In this document: positions 23,151-35,779 of the stretch, in pieces
How positions within the stretch are numbered: position 1 is the stretch's first letter
Layout of the letters: the number at the start of each line of letters is the position of its first letter
DNA from: Ctena decussata
Lineage: Eukaryota > Mollusca > Bivalvia > Lucinida > Lucinidae
Reading direction: 5' to 3'
Assembly (NCBI GenBank): GCA_963989385.1
Contig: OZ022513.1
Span: 16,971,928 to 17,035,927, forward strand
Length of the DNA: 64,000 nt
Made by a program: the position numbers and the translations under genes
Notes under the pieces: generated by a model
What the model was told of the DNA's origin: nothing
Database searches by the model: none
What the model saw: only the letters and a program-made list of their open reading frames with translations

Positions 23151-23157
23151 TCTTTTC

Positions 23158-24883
23158 AGCTCTCCTGAGCCATAGGCTCAGGGTGAGCTATTGTGATCAC
23201 CCAGTGTCCGTCGTCCGTTGTGCGTCGTCCGTCGTCGTTCGTGCGTCGTGCGGCTTCAACAATTTGCTTTAAATGACATCTTCTCTGAAACCGCTAAGCC
23301 TAGGGCTTTGATATTTGGTATGAAGCATTGTCTAGTAGACCTCTACCAAGTTTGTTCAAATGGTAGCCCAAGGGTCCAAAACGGCCCTGGGGAAGGGGTC
23401 TTGGGTTCGAAACTAAAATATACTTAAAAATCTTCTTCTCAAGAACTGCTTGGCTCAGATGCTTGAAATTTGGTATGTAGCATTGCCTAGTGGTCCTCTA
23501 CCAAGTTTGTTCAAATGGTGGTCCCAGGGTCCAAAATGTCCCCGGGGCAGGGAGTCCCAGGTTTGAGCCAAAGAAATACATAGAAAAATATTCAAAAATC
23601 TTCTTCAGTCTTGCAAGGCTTAGATGCCTGAAATTTGGTATGTAGCATTGCCTAATGGTCCTTTACCAGGTTTGTTCAAATGATGGCTCCAGGGTCCAAA
23701 ATGGTCCCGGAGCAGGGGGTCTGGGTTTGAACCATAGAAATACATAGAAAAATACTAAAAAATCTTCTAACTTCAGAACAGCAAGGCTCACATTCTTGAA
23801 ATGTTATATGTAGCATTACCTAATAGTCTTTTACCAAATTTGTTCAAATGGTGACCCCGGGTTCCAAAATGGCCCCGGGGGCAGGGAGTCCAAAGTTTTA
23901 ACAAAAGAAATGCAAAGAAAAATATTAAAAAATCTTCTGCTCCAGAACCGCATAGCTTAGATGCTTGAAATTTGGTGTGATTTATTATCTAGTAGTCATT
24001 TACCATGTTTGTTCAAATGGAGGCCCCAGGGTCTAAAATGGCTCCGTGGCAGGGAGTCCTAGGTTTGAACTATAGAGATACTCAGGAAAAAAATAAAAAA
24101 ATCTTCTCCTTCAGAACCACTTGGCATAGATGCTTGAAATTTGGTATGTAGCATTGCCTAGTAATTCTCTACAAAGTTTGTTAAAATGGTGGCCCCAGGG
24201 TCCAAAATCCCTCGGGGGCGGGGAGTTCAAGGTTAAAACCATAGAAATACATAGAAAAATATTCAAAAACATTCTTCTTCAGAACCGCAATGCTTAGATG
24301 CCGGAAATTTGGTATGTAGCATTGCCTAATGTTCCTTTACTAAGCATGTTCAAAGGATGGCCCCAGGGTCCAAAATGGCCCCGCAGCAGGGAGTCCTGAG
24401 TTTGAACCATAGAAATACATAGAAAAATATTCAAAAATCTTCTTCAGAACCACTTGGCTCAGATGCTTGAAATTTGGTATGATGCATTACCTGGTGGACT
24501 CCTACAAAGTTTGTGTAAATGGTTGCCCTGGGATCCAAAATGGCCATGGGGCGGGAAGTCTTTGGTTGGAAATTAAAATATACTTAAAAATCTTCTTCTC
24601 CAGAACCCCTTAGTGCAGATGCTTGAAATTTGGTATGATGCATTGTCTAGTTGTCTTTTACCAAGTTTGGTCAAATGATGGCCCATGGTCAAAAATGGCC
24701 CGCCCAAGGGGGTCCTGGGTTTGAACCATAGAAATACATAGAAAAATATTCTAAAATCTTCTTCTTCAGAACCATTTGGAAATTGTTGCAAACTATCAGG
24801 TTTGTTCAAATGATGACCCTAGTTTGACCTTTAACAATGATTGCTCGGGTGAGCGATTCAGGGCCTCTTGGCCGTCTTGTTTT
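23158..24883 (+). mobile_element. pearl-like element 2 with about ten 155-170 bp monomers
   Basis: The left end is AGCTCTCCTGAGCC with a hairpin to GGGTGAGCT, followed by GTCCGTCGTCC repeats. Tandem monomers follow, each with TTGAAATTTGGTATGTAGCA, CTACCAAGTTTGTTCAAATG and GGTCCAAAATGG. The right end has TTGACCTTTAAC, GCTCGGGTGAGC and GGGCCTCTTGGCC. Short inverted ends plus a tandem core of about 160 bp match the described bivalve pearl/HINE type of non-autonomous element. Several chance frames exist inside but none is a gene. Confidence 0.88.
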
Positions 24884-25029
24884 GTTTGGTATAGTAATGA
24901 TGTTTTTCGACAAACTGCATGCTCGGTGGTTAAGCCAAGTAAAGTTAACAGCTTTGCTTTCCTCTTCGATTGCACGATGGTTGGTCATGCCTCAGACTTA
25001 TGAAGGCGCCAACTTAAACCTAATTTAAT

Positions 25030-25440
25030 TGTCACACAGACGGCGGGCGCCTGACACCTGTTCCGGGACATCTTGGGTCGGACCCATCATGGTTTAATTG
25101 GTAGGTTTCTTTTGCTCCAGAATTTCAGTGTTGCTAATTCTGTTAATCCTCATGTTTGTTTTCATCTTGGTTTTAATTCTTATTTCTATGTTCCTTAGAT
25201 ATTACATTTATGAGTTAGGAGTCTTCCATGCAAACCGAACAACTACAATGTAAGTTTCTGATGAACCAAAGCAGAACCAAGGGCTAGACCTCAAACCGGT
25301 TAAGCCCTAAGTAATTTTATTACTGGCCGTTCCAAGGCAGCACTTTTGTTTTGGTTCTTCTTCGTTGTTCCATGTGTTGTTTGTCGCTTTGACTGTTTTG
25401 TTATATGATTTGGTATGTTCAGGCTAGTCCTGACATTAAA
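25030..25440 (+). repeat. dispersed repeat with GGCCGTTCCAAGGC box
   Basis: It contains TTAAGCCCTAAGTAATTTTA, ACTGGCCGTTCCAAGGCAGC and GTTTTGGTTCTTCTTCG. The same order (CCCC(A)AGTAATT...GACCGTTCCAAGGC) is found at 58040-58100, 61490-61550 and, inverted, near 27830 and 31015. This is a multi-copy family of unknown type. Confidence 0.7.
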
Positions 25441-25554
25441 AAATGAAAATAGGAAGAAATGGATGTTTAATGTTATGCGTATAATTTGTTTATATTGTCA
25501 GGGTTGGTGCTTTTTGTTGGTCTGTTGTGTGGGCGGTCTTTTTTGGTTGGGTTG

Positions 25555-25900
25555 AGCAGCTGAGTAACTGGTGAAGCTGGGCAGAACAAAGGGCGAGGGT
25601 TGGTCGACCAAAGGCGGTTGGGCCCCAGTGGTTTCAATGCTGGCCGTCCCAAGGCGGCAGTTCTGTTTTCGTTCTTCTTGGTTGTTTTATGTGTTGCTGG
25701 TTACTATATATGTTGCTGGTGTGTTATTTGTGTTTTTCGGGCTGGCTCGTTGGTCGCCTGCGTTGGAAATGGCTATTTGCATGGCTGCCACTGGTTTTGT
25801 CTTTGGTGGTGACTAATTTGTGTTGTCCCTTTCCCACAAGGAGTTTGGGTTGGATCTAGAATTGAATTTTGTCAGTTCCTGATAATTTTCCTCCTTACTT
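25555..25900 (+). repeat. dispersed repeat copy (TGCTGGCCGTCCCAAGGCGG type), plus orientation
   Basis: Runs from GTTGGTCGACCAAAGGCGG through AATGCTGGCCGTCCCAAGGC, TTCGTTCTTCTTGG, GTGACTAATTTGTGTTG to GGATCTAGAATTGAATTTTG. The same string of blocks is inverted at 27590-27890 and recurs in plus orientation at 60835-61100. The 60-81 codon open frames in it are not conserved between copies. Confidence 0.8.
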
Positions 25901-27589
25901 ATGAGTGAATTTTTTAAATGTTTGGCACTTTTGCGACATGACTGGCAAGCAACTAGGTTCATTGAAGTCAGTAAAAACCCTTAACTTATTTCGCCCGTCT
26001 GCGATCCAAGCAGACACCATTCAAGGTTAAAACGTGGTCAAAGGTCATTCAGTGCGATTTTGTATAGCTGTCAAAGAGTGAAGTTTGAATAAGACTGAAC
26101 TATGGCAAATATAGTTGTAACTATACCATAAAAACTTTTTCCATATTGCCAACTCCGTACATGTATCTGATCATAACTGGGTCAAATGTCAGTCAGAGCA
26201 CTTTTGTATAGCAGGTTTGAAAGTAATTATGAATACCATTGATTCCAAATACAGCATTTTAGTCACCAATAGGACACAAGCCTGTCCAATCCAGTCTGGA
26301 GAGGAGATTTTTTTATATACATGTAATTTGTTTCTTCAAAAGCATATTAAATCATAACAAGAACATTTCTGCTGTCTGAGTGTGCCGCGTTCGACGCTTA
26401 ACGCCAATTTAAAGGCGTTACTATGCCATGCTAATTATATCATGTGTTAGTATATATACTTGTTCAAATGAATATTTAAATTGATATAAATCTTCCTGTT
26501 GAAGAAACAGTATGTTGCTATTTCTGTACAATTATACCATTATCTCCTGTAAAACATAACTCTCGCCTACGCTACCGAGGTTTCGAACAAATGGACAAAC
26601 TGTATTTTGTTTTAGAAAAAAATTGCAGTTCTACTGAAACCGACAAATCAGCATTTAATTGAAGCAATTAAAAGGAATATACATGTATATTAGTTTATCA
26701 AAGCATGCAGAAAATTACAATGATACCAAATTTATCAACAAAAACATGGTCATTGATTTTACCGAGATTATGCTGGCATTAAAGTGGTATACCTTGATCT
26801 TTAAGTAACAGATGAGGTCGTACAATATTCTAAAATGCTCGGTAAAATATGCCTTGACAAGAGTCTTCTTATTGACCACCTGTTTACTTAGCAATATTGT
26901 AGAAACCTAAGGCGGTGCCACTGTCTCGACCGAAATACTCTAATTACTTGTAACCAGCTGGTACTGCGAAACTAATAGAGACAATTTATTGCCAGGACTT
27001 GAGCTGGTACAACTGAATTTTTATTACCCCAGGTGTCCAGATGAATCAAAGGTCAGTTCTGACTATCCCTTCGGAGATGATCTACATCCCAGTATTGTTG
27101 TTGATGTGACATCGTAGACCACTGATTAACAGCTGGAATGTTATTCATTTACGTTACTAGCATTACATATTTTAGGCTGTCACAGGCGAAGTCTGGAAAC
27201 TAAGAACCGCTGAATAAGCCTGTCCAGGAGCAGTGTAGATAGCTGACTGTTCTCGACATTACCTTGAATTATTGACAGGGCCATAAAACCAAAATTAAAC
27301 AATCGTATACATTTTTAAAACAGAAATGTCTAAGAGATTAATAAAATTTCATTATATTGGCCACATTTTAATCTCGGTTAGCTGCTTTTCTTATGATCAG
27401 CTGCTTATAAACCATGTGATTCATCTCAGATGGTAAATTGCTGTAACTAGCTGATAGAATTGTCTAGCGACCTAACTTTTTTAAATTTTTGCTTTCAAAT
27501 GGCCCAAAGATCTGCGCCTAATTGCGATGTTTCGACGCGGTCTGCCAAATAAATCTAGAGACCGACTTCAAAGGAAAGAAGGAAAATTC
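25901..27589. other. no gene or repeat recognised; intergenic
   Basis: AT-rich sequence between two inverted copies of a dispersed repeat. No frame exceeds 60 codons and no tandem structure was noticed. Confidence 0.45.
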
Positions 27590-27890
27590 TCAGGAATTGA
27601 CACAATTCCATCCTAGATCCCACCAAGACACTATTTCGGAAAAAAGACAACGCAAAATTAGTCACCACCAAAGACATCACTAGCGGCAGCCAAGTGAACA
27701 GCCATTTCCCATGCAATTGGTCACAGGGCTAGTCTTAACATCACAAACAATATATCAGAAACAGAGATATAGAAACAAGCGACATATAAAAGAACTAAGA
27801 AGACCAAAGCAGAAGTGCCTTGGAACGGCCAGTAATGAAATTACTGGGGCCTTGACCGGTTTGTGGTCGACCAATTAAACTTTAAAATTT
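27590..27890 (-). repeat. dispersed repeat copy, inverted relative to 25555-25900
   Basis: Reading the minus strand: GGTCGACCACAAACCGGTC, then the GGCCGTTCCAAGGCACT box, TTTGGTCTTCTTAG, GGTGACTAATTTTGCG and GGATCTAGGATGGAATTG, in the same order as the copy at 25.6 kb. With that copy it forms a 2.3 kb inverted pair. Confidence 0.78.
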
Positions 27891-28162
27891 AATTTGACCT
27901 TATACGAGAAATATTTTCTCTGAAGTGATTCAACTGTATGTTAATTGTACTAAGAAAACAAAAAAACTTAGTTGAACGATTTCAAATTCTGGCTTCGGAC
28001 ATAATCAGGTATACGAAAGTCTATCTGTTGAAAAATTTTGGTAGACGTAGCTGCATAATTTTTTTTTAGAAATACAAATTTGACTGGTGAAAGAGTCTAA
28101 ATCCCTTCATAATATTATGAAATTCGGTGAGTGGGCAGAACCCTTTGAAGATTTCCTAAAGG

Positions 28163-28426
28163 ATGGAACTTCCTCTTTACTGCGATAGATTCAACTTCTT
28201 CAGTGTCGCTGAATCCAAAACGAGTAAAAGAAAACTGGTGATGGGCATGTCTCGGCAGGCAATGAGCATCCATCTCCGAGCCATACATACTGACGTATTC
28301 CGCGAGACACAGCACCCGCAGCCATCAAGTAACAGACACCTAGATGAACGTATTACCTCGCGAACTCAGGGTGCCTCATCAACCACGTCAGCCCTTGCGT
28401 CCAAAGAAAGGCGACAAATAGGGTGA
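28163..28426 (+). CDS. unrecognised short open frame, 87 codons
   Basis: An ATG-initiated frame in a patch richer in G and C than its surroundings. The product is basic and Ser/Thr/Arg-rich (SKRKLVMGMSRQAMSIHLRA, then SSNRHLDERITSRTQGASST). No domain was recognised, there are no flanking splice signals of note, and the minus strand is also open for 66 codons across the same patch. It could be an exon fragment, a processed relic or chance. Comparison with a transcript set would decide. Confidence 0.15.
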   Translation: MELPLYCDRFNFFSVAESKTSKRKLVMGMSRQAMSIHLRAIHTDVFRETQHPQPSSNRHLDERITSRTQGASSTTSALASKERRQIG

Positions 28427-29186
28427 CGAGGAAGGAGATAACCGATGCAGTGAAAACTTGCAGCAAGCCATTATAAGTCAAAATATTTGAAACCCAAATC
28501 CGCTCAGATTTAAAAGATATAAACGGTTTTTCACAAACTTATAAAGTTTTTGCAAGAATAACAATATCGGGTTTAAAAGACTACGTGAAGGTTACACTGT
28601 GTTTATTTTCAAAATAGTCTTTTTTGTTTGTCATACCGTATGCTATCCAATTTATTAAATTAGCATTTTTCTTTTATTTTGTTTTTCTTTATTTCCTTTT
28701 ATTTGTAAATGAACTCCACGTACTTCATTCAGTGCTTGAGAAGGGTTTGCTACGAGCCCTTCGTATCTGTACAGAAAAGCTGATGTTAGATATCACAGTG
28801 TGTAAATTGTATGACGTTCATCCACATGAACTGGGGTGATCTAGGGGGTAACGGCAGGCCACGGTTAAACTTGAAATGGTATAAAATATATCTACTTAGT
28901 ATGTTTTATCATATAGTGCATTGCACTCTCAATCGAAAATGGCATTACAAACATTTCAGCTTCTTAAATGGATTAAAAATTTAGAAAGATGCAACACAAA
29001 CGCATAGTAAGGGAAATCATAGAAACCAGTCCTGCTTAACAGTATGCTGGTAAAGTGCATCTCTCTGCCTTTTTAAAATATAAAATTTCCAAGGAAGGCA
29101 GTACCATGAAATATTTTAAAACTGGATTGGCCTCTGAAATTATAGATGCACAGACAGAGCTACATGCACACCCACAGCAGAGCACA

Positions 29187-29188
29187 TA

Positions 29189-29222
<34 letters not shown>

Positions 29223-29286
29223 CAGAGAGAGAGAGGCAGACAGACAGACAGACAGACAGAGACAGACAGACAGACAGACAGAGAGA
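29187..29286 (+). repeat. compound (GA)n / (GACA)n microsatellite
   Basis: Alternating GAGAGA and GACAGACA runs of about 100 bp, followed after 26 bp by an A-rich tract (29313-29351). The open frames across it on both strands are low-complexity artefacts. Confidence 0.95.
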
Positions 29287-29312
29287 GTTTATCTACTGAA
29301 CATTTATAAAGC

Positions 29313-29351
29313 CAAAAAAAAAACAAAAAAAAAAAAAAAAAAAAAAAAAAA
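29313..29351 (+). repeat. poly(A) tract
   Basis: Nine A, one C, then nearly 30 uninterrupted A. It may mark the end of an old retroposon, but no body is recognisable upstream apart from the microsatellite. Confidence 0.9.
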
Positions 29352-29957
29352 TAGCATTTTTATACTGTCTAAAATTACTGATACTACATGATACCTCTAG
29401 AATTTAGATAATGGCAAGCCCACTATGGTTTATGAAACGTATTTTACTCTTTTGTTCCTTGTGTTAGAATGAGCTGTAAATGTTAGTTCGTTCAACATTA
29501 CAAAGTCAGCGACAGTGTTCAAATTCGAAAATATATTAAACACAATATTTTCAATCTCACTTTATTGCCTTCGCCAATATTTATTCAGAAATGTATATTT
29601 ACAAAGACTAGAGGTTTATAATTTAGATCTTGTAAACCATTTCAAACTTATCACCGCCTCGTATGTGGTAATGTAAGCAATGCGTGGAATCAGTTTTAAT
29701 ATATTTGAGACTAAACAACCCCGCTGTACTAGACTCATACTTCAATGTTATAAGCAAACATAAGTTCAGCATGTGAGAAGCACTGTCCTATGGTCATACC
29801 AGCCTCCATATTGACTTTTATTAGGACAATCACATATAACTGCCGAAATAATTGTGGTGGATTTGTTCAGCAAAATGTGTGTTGCATATACGCTGTCTGA
29901 TATGGAATACTATACTCGCGTATTTCCTTAAAAAGACGTGTAACGATATCACAACAC

Positions 29958-30193
29958 GAGCCGCAACACTAGAAAACCAACTGTGTGGTTGTGCACCCAG
30001 CGCAGACTCAGATCAGCCTGGGCATCCGCCCAGTCTGATCAGAGTCTTCGCTGTCCGCATTGAGGTAGCTAAAACCCTTAGCTACCCTTTAAGTGCTTAG
30101 TGAAGAGTCTGATCAGACTGGGCGGAAGCCCAGGCTGATCTGAGTCTGCGCTGGGCGCACAACCACATTGTTGGTTTTCTCGTGTTGCGGCTC
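29958..30193. mobile_element. palindromic MITE, 236 bp
   Basis: Nearly the whole element is two inverted arms of about 110 bp. GAGCCGCAACAC, GTGGTTGTGCACCCAGCGCA and CAGCCTGGGCATCCGCCCAG on the left are mirrored by GCTGGGCGCACAACCAC and GTGTTGCGGCTC on the right, around a spacer at about 30065-30080. The 82-codon frame through it is incidental. The same family is at 62969-63185 and, half-length, at 61746-61860. Confidence 0.9.
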
Positions 30194-30599
30194 ATTTTCT
30201 TATACAAAGCAGATAGGAAAGCAATGATCAGGAACCGGCATAGTCAATTTTCACATCCAGCCCTAACACCAAACGTGACAGGAAAACAATTAAGATGAAT
30301 AACAACGCAAACTACAACTAATCAAAAAGTCACGCGGCTAGTTCTTTCCGTTGTATTTATGTTCATTTTTCCTTTGTTGGATTGTAGTAGGTGTTACATG
30401 TATCGAAGATGTACACGTACTGGTCCGTTTTGTCCATCCCGTTTATCCCTTCTTTTCTGGAGCCGCCAGAGGAGGGGGTGGGTATGTTAAGTAATTGTTT
30501 GCCATTCTCCTGGTTAATTCTATTTTACAGTTTTTGATTTGATTGAATTCTGTCTGACACGAAGAAAATGCGGTATGTTGTATTCGGCTCCGTCTGTAC

Positions 30600-31060
30600 G
30601 TCAGTCCGATAGTCCGTAATTCAGTCCGACTGTCCTCCCTCCATCAGTCACGACTGCTGTAGCTTAACATTTGTTGGAGAAAAGTAAAAAAAAGGCAATG
30701 ATCAGGAATTAATACATTAATCAAATCCCATATCCAGCCTTCAAAACCAACAGGGAAAGAAGCACACACAAAAACCAACAATAGTTCACAAAAGCCACAC
30801 ACGGTGAACCGAGAGAGCAGCTCTTTCTCAAGAGGTAGACATTCATTTATCCAGATTAAAAACAGTAGCGACATCTATTTTCTATTTTTGATTACGAAAC
30901 GAAACAACACAGACAGCGAAGTCAACAGCTATGCAGGTGTTCACTCTGCTAGAGACCACAGATCAGCTAAATTACCAACATGTAACAATGAGGAACTACA
31001 ACAGTAGTACCGCCTTGGAACGCTCAGTAAAAGACTACTTGGGGGCTTAAACTTGTTTTA
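30600..31060 (-). repeat. dispersed repeat copy, minus orientation
   Basis: The minus strand carries the AAGCCCCCAAGTAGTCTTTT and GAGCGTTCCAAGGCGG boxes of the family at 25.0, 58.0 and 61.5 kb, followed by the AGAGCTGCTCTC...GTGTGTGGC region. It is diverged and has no gene. Confidence 0.55.
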
Positions 31061-31399
31061 CTGAACCAAACTCTTATCTTCTGCTTCTGCTGGTATTCAA
31101 AACATTTAATTAGCTGTTTAGTCCGTATGAATGTTTCCTAACCAACCAATGAAATATCGCAGGAAACACACTGATATATCAGAAATTAGAACTCGACAGA
31201 TATAACGTATTGCAACACCTGGAGATCCAAATATTTCGAAAATACTGGAGCAAAAGAAACCCATCAGTTGAACCCCGAATAACCAAGCAACAGACTAGAC
31301 AAGCTCCAGTCTGAACTAAACTGGATATTATGACTGATGAGATTGGCTGGCATGTCAAGATGTGCATACACATTGCGGACTTAGACATCCTTCCTTCCA

Positions 31400-32490
31400 C
31401 TACCCACGCCCCCTCCCCTCAACCTTCGGAGGTCTCGGGAGTGGCGAAAGGGTTATAAAAATCCAAGAAAGATACCTAGGTTTTCTTTGTAACAAATACG
31501 TCGATTCAAATAAAACTTTTTGTGAATTTTAAGGGATGAAAGGGAGGATGAGGGTGTGGGAAATAAAGAATAAATTGACTTTATTCTGGTCGGAAAGGTC
31601 CTGGAGGAATTGTAAGTTCATTTATATTACATAAGAGTTCCATCGATTGGCTATGTTTTGTGACATTTTTAATACAGTTAAATGAAAATGAAGTGTTTCC
31701 TTTATTTTATACTAGGTAGGTTCACTCCAGCACAACGGCGAACTAGTGGCGTCTGACGTTATATACCATTTTTACAATGCAGTGCCTCTCTTGTATGTCT
31801 ATTTTCACAATATAACAACAACTTTATGTTTTGTTTCATATTCTGACCCGTTTAGGACAATTTGCATGAAGAGTGATTGCTTTTTGGCAATTGCATAGCA
31901 TAATGTCCTCAAATTTATTGATTAATAAATCCAAGCCGGCTGTTTGCTTTAGTGAGCGTGTCAACGAACATTAATTTACGGTGAATGGACAAAGAACGTC
32001 TGCAACTCTGTTATCAGAGCCAACAGCAGATAAAACTAACATACAAAGATCAAATAACATTAAATTGGATCATGTAAACACTTCTTTGATTTGTTAGTAA
32101 CTTTCACACATCTATGTACAAACTTAGAACTTGCATATAATACAGTTATAATGTTGACGTCATCGAAGCTCGAAATATTCTGATTCCTTTATACTCTAAA
32201 CGGAGCAAGAAACATTTTACATGCTTCTGTTGGGGAGGTTCATTATATTAGCACGGGAATACAAAACATTACAAATACCTCACACAAGAAGCGTTTGCAA
32301 ATCTTTTGAAAGTCATTTTGTTCGTTGTAAATAGTTTTTGTGGCAACAAATTGTTTATACACGTCGAAGCATGCGGGTTTTAGGAAGATTTGATTCCAAG
32401 TTCGCCTGAAAGCCTCGAATAAATTACATTAAACGCAGTAGAATATGGTAACAACACTTGATCATAGTATTTCTCTTTTCATGGCATACT
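31400..32490. other. no gene or repeat recognised; intergenic
   Basis: AT-rich sequence downstream of FReD gene B (minus strand). No long open frames and no clear internal repeat were seen. Confidence 0.4.
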
Positions 32491-32504
32491 GTAGTTTAGT
32501 TTTT

Positions 32505-33515
32505 ATCGCAGCTCAGCGTGCGGTGTCTCGGGAGCTTATAGTATAGGCAGGCTCCGTCGTCCATCGTCGTCCGTCCATAACTCTCTGAAACCACGGGGCT
32601 GATTATAACCAATTTCCACACATAGCCTTCATATCCAAATTTCATAAAGAGCCTCCAGCCATTGAGGGTAAGTTAAAATTATTCTTCTCGGGAACTAATT
32701 GACAGATGGTATTAATACTTGATCTGTAGCATTGAGTACACAAGTACTACTACTTTTGTACAAATATTGACCCTTGGTTAACTTGGACCTTTGTAACGAC
32801 AAGATCGTATCTGCTTTCTGGTGCTTTTATATGGAAAAATGCTAGACAATAAGAATGCATGGTGAAGAATTTGGCCTTATAAATGGTATATACAATTAAT
32901 TTAATGAGTACACAAGGATTTGTGTGTACAAGAAGTCAAGGTCAGTGTTTGACCTTGGCTTAGATCTCTCATATTTCGATAGTTTAAAACGTCTTCTCAA
33001 AAGCCGCCCGGCCAGTTGTAACAAAATTTTACACAGAGCCTCTAGGGGTTGAAAGAACGAAAATTTGTCCAGCGGTCAAGGTCACATGACCAACCTGGCC
33101 GCAACGCACATATATTTTGTAAACCTTTAAATATCTTCTTCATTAGAACCAATTGACCGATAGCCTTGAAACGTGGTATGCAGCATAGGAGACCCAAAGA
33201 CTACCAAGATTGTCAAAACGATAACCTTTGGTTGACCTTGACGTTTGAACGGCAGTGTCAAATTTCTGGTGGTTTTATACAGGAAAGTGTTTAAACATAT
33301 AATAAGAGTTCATGAAACTTGTAGAAGATTTTGGTGCCAAGATTATAAACACAGTCAACTCTATGACTACATGAACATTTTTGACTTAAAGAATTTAAGA
33401 TCATAATTTGACCTTTAGCCACTTTTGTTTGTACAACTGATGACCCTAGTTTGACCTTTGACCTTTTTACTCAAGTAAGCGTTTCAGTGCCTGATGACCC
33501 TTTTGTAAAAAAAAT
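32505..33515 (+). mobile_element. diverged pearl-like / TGACCTTGACC repeat element
   Basis: It starts near AGCTCAGCGTGC with GTCCATCGTCGTCCGTCC, has loosely repeated blocks (GAACTAATTGACAG, GAACCAATTGACCGATAGCC, AACTTGGACCTT / TTGACCTTGACG), and ends TTTGACCTTTGACC...ACTCAAGTAAGCG. The order of parts is that of the pearl-like elements, but the monomers are strongly diverged. Confidence 0.55.
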
Positions 33516-33609
33516 TGCTGAGATCCCTCGGTTTTTTGTTTGATGTTTACTAAGTAAGAGTCTTTTTTGTTATTTATCTGACTGTTTCGTAAATCCCATC
33601 AGTAATAGT

Positions 33610-33860
33610 TTACGCCATTCTTATTTTCATTTCAGTTGCTTTGAGAGAGTGATTGTGTCCTTTCCAATCATACCATTGTATTCCATCCTTTTCCGCATAG
33701 GGGTTAGAAGTACGATACACACCATTTAAGTTAGCGTGCTGACAGACTTTATACCACCAAGCGCCTTGGTGTAACTTCGAGCAACTGCCACCAGCCCAAA
33801 CATCATTGTCTTGGTCTCTTGTTGAGAACTTGCATCCGCTATGTTGTCTCAATGCATCCC
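33610..33860 (-). CDS. FReD gene B, last exon 5
   Basis: A 251 nt terminal exon starting at phase 1 after TCTTACAG and ending in TAA. It encodes DALRQHSGCKFSTRDQDNDV, the DQDND calcium loop, GGSCSKLHQGAWWYKVC, ANLNGVYR, WYDWKGHNHSLKATEMKIRM and a final Ala. The Cys pair flanking GAWW forms the second conserved disulphide, and the cis-peptide/ligand region of ficolins corresponds to this Cys-x-x-x-Asn-Leu-Asn-Gly stretch. One extra Cys replaces the usual His or Met in G-x-KFST (gene C has His there), leaving an unpaired or alternatively paired cysteine. It completes gene B; the product is probably a 242-residue secreted pattern-recognition lectin. Confidence 0.95.
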
Positions 33861-34009
33861 CTGTAAGATAAAAAAGAATATATTTAGTGTTGAGGCATTA
33901 GGCCAGATGCATTCTGCAAATTCTGAAACGACCCGATGTAGTTGCACAGACTGATAAGTCTTCGATTCTCGTCCCCGCAGAAGGCGGAGGGATATTGTTT
34001 TGTACATAT

Positions 34010-34800
34010 CCGCCCGTCTTTCTACCCTTCCGTCCTGAGCCATAACTCAGTAACCGTTGAAAAGAGTTTCATGACTCTTGAGATAAAAATATATATCAGG
34101 TAAACGGGCTGATGTACTTTAAATTTCGTTAGTCTTGGCATGATTCACTTAAAATTTCGTCAGGCTTACATTATTATAGCATGCGTTATTGCCCTTAAAC
34201 TAATTTAAAATCATTAAAATTAGCCATGACATGTACTTCGTAGCCAATCACTTTAATTTTACAAAACTGTAAAACAAGTGTGTATCACTATAACACAGCT
34301 ACGCACAGAAAGTATTGCTAGAATGGCATCAGTTACTGTAGTACATGAGCTATTGCCTTTAATGTGTTTGCCTTTAAATCAATTCAAAATTGACAAATTC
34401 AGCTGCCGCTAATTATTAGTCAGTGCAATTTTATGAAACTTATATTGATTACGTATCATCATAACACTAAAGCGTATGTCAAGTGTTTCTGAAATTGCTT
34501 CAGTCATGCATGAATAATTGCCCTTGAATAACTTTCAACGTAACAGATTTAGCCATAACTTAGTTATCAATAAATGGAATTTCTGCTCGAGAAACTGCCT
34601 TTGAATTGATCTTGATTCCACAAATACCTATAACCTAAGTATCAATGAATGAAATGTCTTAACATTGAATATGAATATTATCATTATAGTGCAGTGATGC
34701 TGAGACAAGTGTATTTTTTTTTTAAATGGCCTCACTTATGCATGAGTTATTGCGCTTGTTTTGATTTAAAATTCACAAGGTTAATCGTGAAAAAACAACC
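34010..34800 (+). repeat. diverged tandem array, about 165-220 bp period
   Basis: Blocks of the form GCATGAGTTATTGCCCTTG recur near 34182, 34345, 34508 and 34741, each followed by TTCAAAAT-like bases and ATTTTATGAAAC or similar. It lies in the last intron of gene B. Confidence 0.65.
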
Positions 34801-35189
34801 AGTGGTTGCTATTTTATGAAACCTGAAATAAAACATAAATACTTATTCAGAGCCTATTCGCCGGACAATATTAATTCAACAAATCTGATTGTCTCATTTT
34901 CCGTTCCCAAGGATATGCATATTATGCAAGGAGGGATGAGACTTACAGACTGTTCGGAGGCGCAGTTTACACCTTTCCCAAGATGCCTCTTCACACGAAG
35001 CCAATCTGTCAAATTGTTTAAGCACTCATTTCAATAAAGTCAGTTTTATGCTTATATTATAAGGCAGCGGTTATATATTACTTATCTTAAATTTCCAAGG
35101 AATATATGCAGGTATCTGCAGGTATCTGCAGAGTCATGGGGTATGAAAATTAATGATTAACCTAGCAGCAGGAATGATTATTTTTCCCA

Positions 35190-35410
35190 CCTCATCACAC
35201 ACACAAATACCAAACACAGTTTTTGAATGTATCTCGTATACAGAGTCATGGAAGACGTTTTTTCATCACAAAAAAAGAAATCGGTTGTCATCCTTGCGGT
35301 AGCCGTAGGCTAATTTGTAGTTGTAAGTCCTGCACAACGAATGATACATTCTGAACACATTGGGTTTCTGGTATCTTACAATACCTATGATACTGCAGCA
35401 TACGTCAAGC
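35190..35410. repeat. intron block shared with gene C (63.33-63.49 kb)
   Basis: AAGAAATCGGTTGTCATCCT, CTTGCGGTAGCCGTAGGCTA, CCTGCACAACGAA and ATACCTATGATACTGCAGCA align in order with 63362-63478. In both genes this lies upstream of the last exon on the minus strand, as expected for duplicated introns. Confidence 0.75.
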
Positions 35411-35779
35411 TATTGCAGAAATTATGTGAATAAGCATTCTCATAAACAGTATAATCATCTGGCCCAGCTGTTTTGAGATGTTTTGGTTGCGATCTAATCT
35501 TCTAAATGTTTTGGCTTCCGGGGGACAGCACCCGAGACCGCCTTTATATATAAACATCACCACCTGCTCCGCGCAGGTGTTTAAACGATTAATCTGATTT
35601 TCTGATATGCTTTCGCAGCTGAGCCTATGCATTGGTCGTTGCCAACCTCCACATTCCTGCATACTAGAAGAGTTTTCTTTATGACTCTTCCATTCAACAT
35701 GCTTACACGTAGACAAGCATACGCACACCAAGTATGTCCAATTAATGCGATAGGGATACCCTCTTAATGTCTATTTGCG

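Noticed and set aside
25571..25816. Overlapping 81- and 70-codon frames with hydrophobic segments
   Set aside because: They lie in a dispersed repeat, and the frames are not kept in the copies at 27.6 and 60.8 kb.
29036..29391. 96- and 81-codon low-complexity frames (SLSLSL, RERERE)
   Set aside because: Translations of the GA/GACA microsatellite and poly(A).
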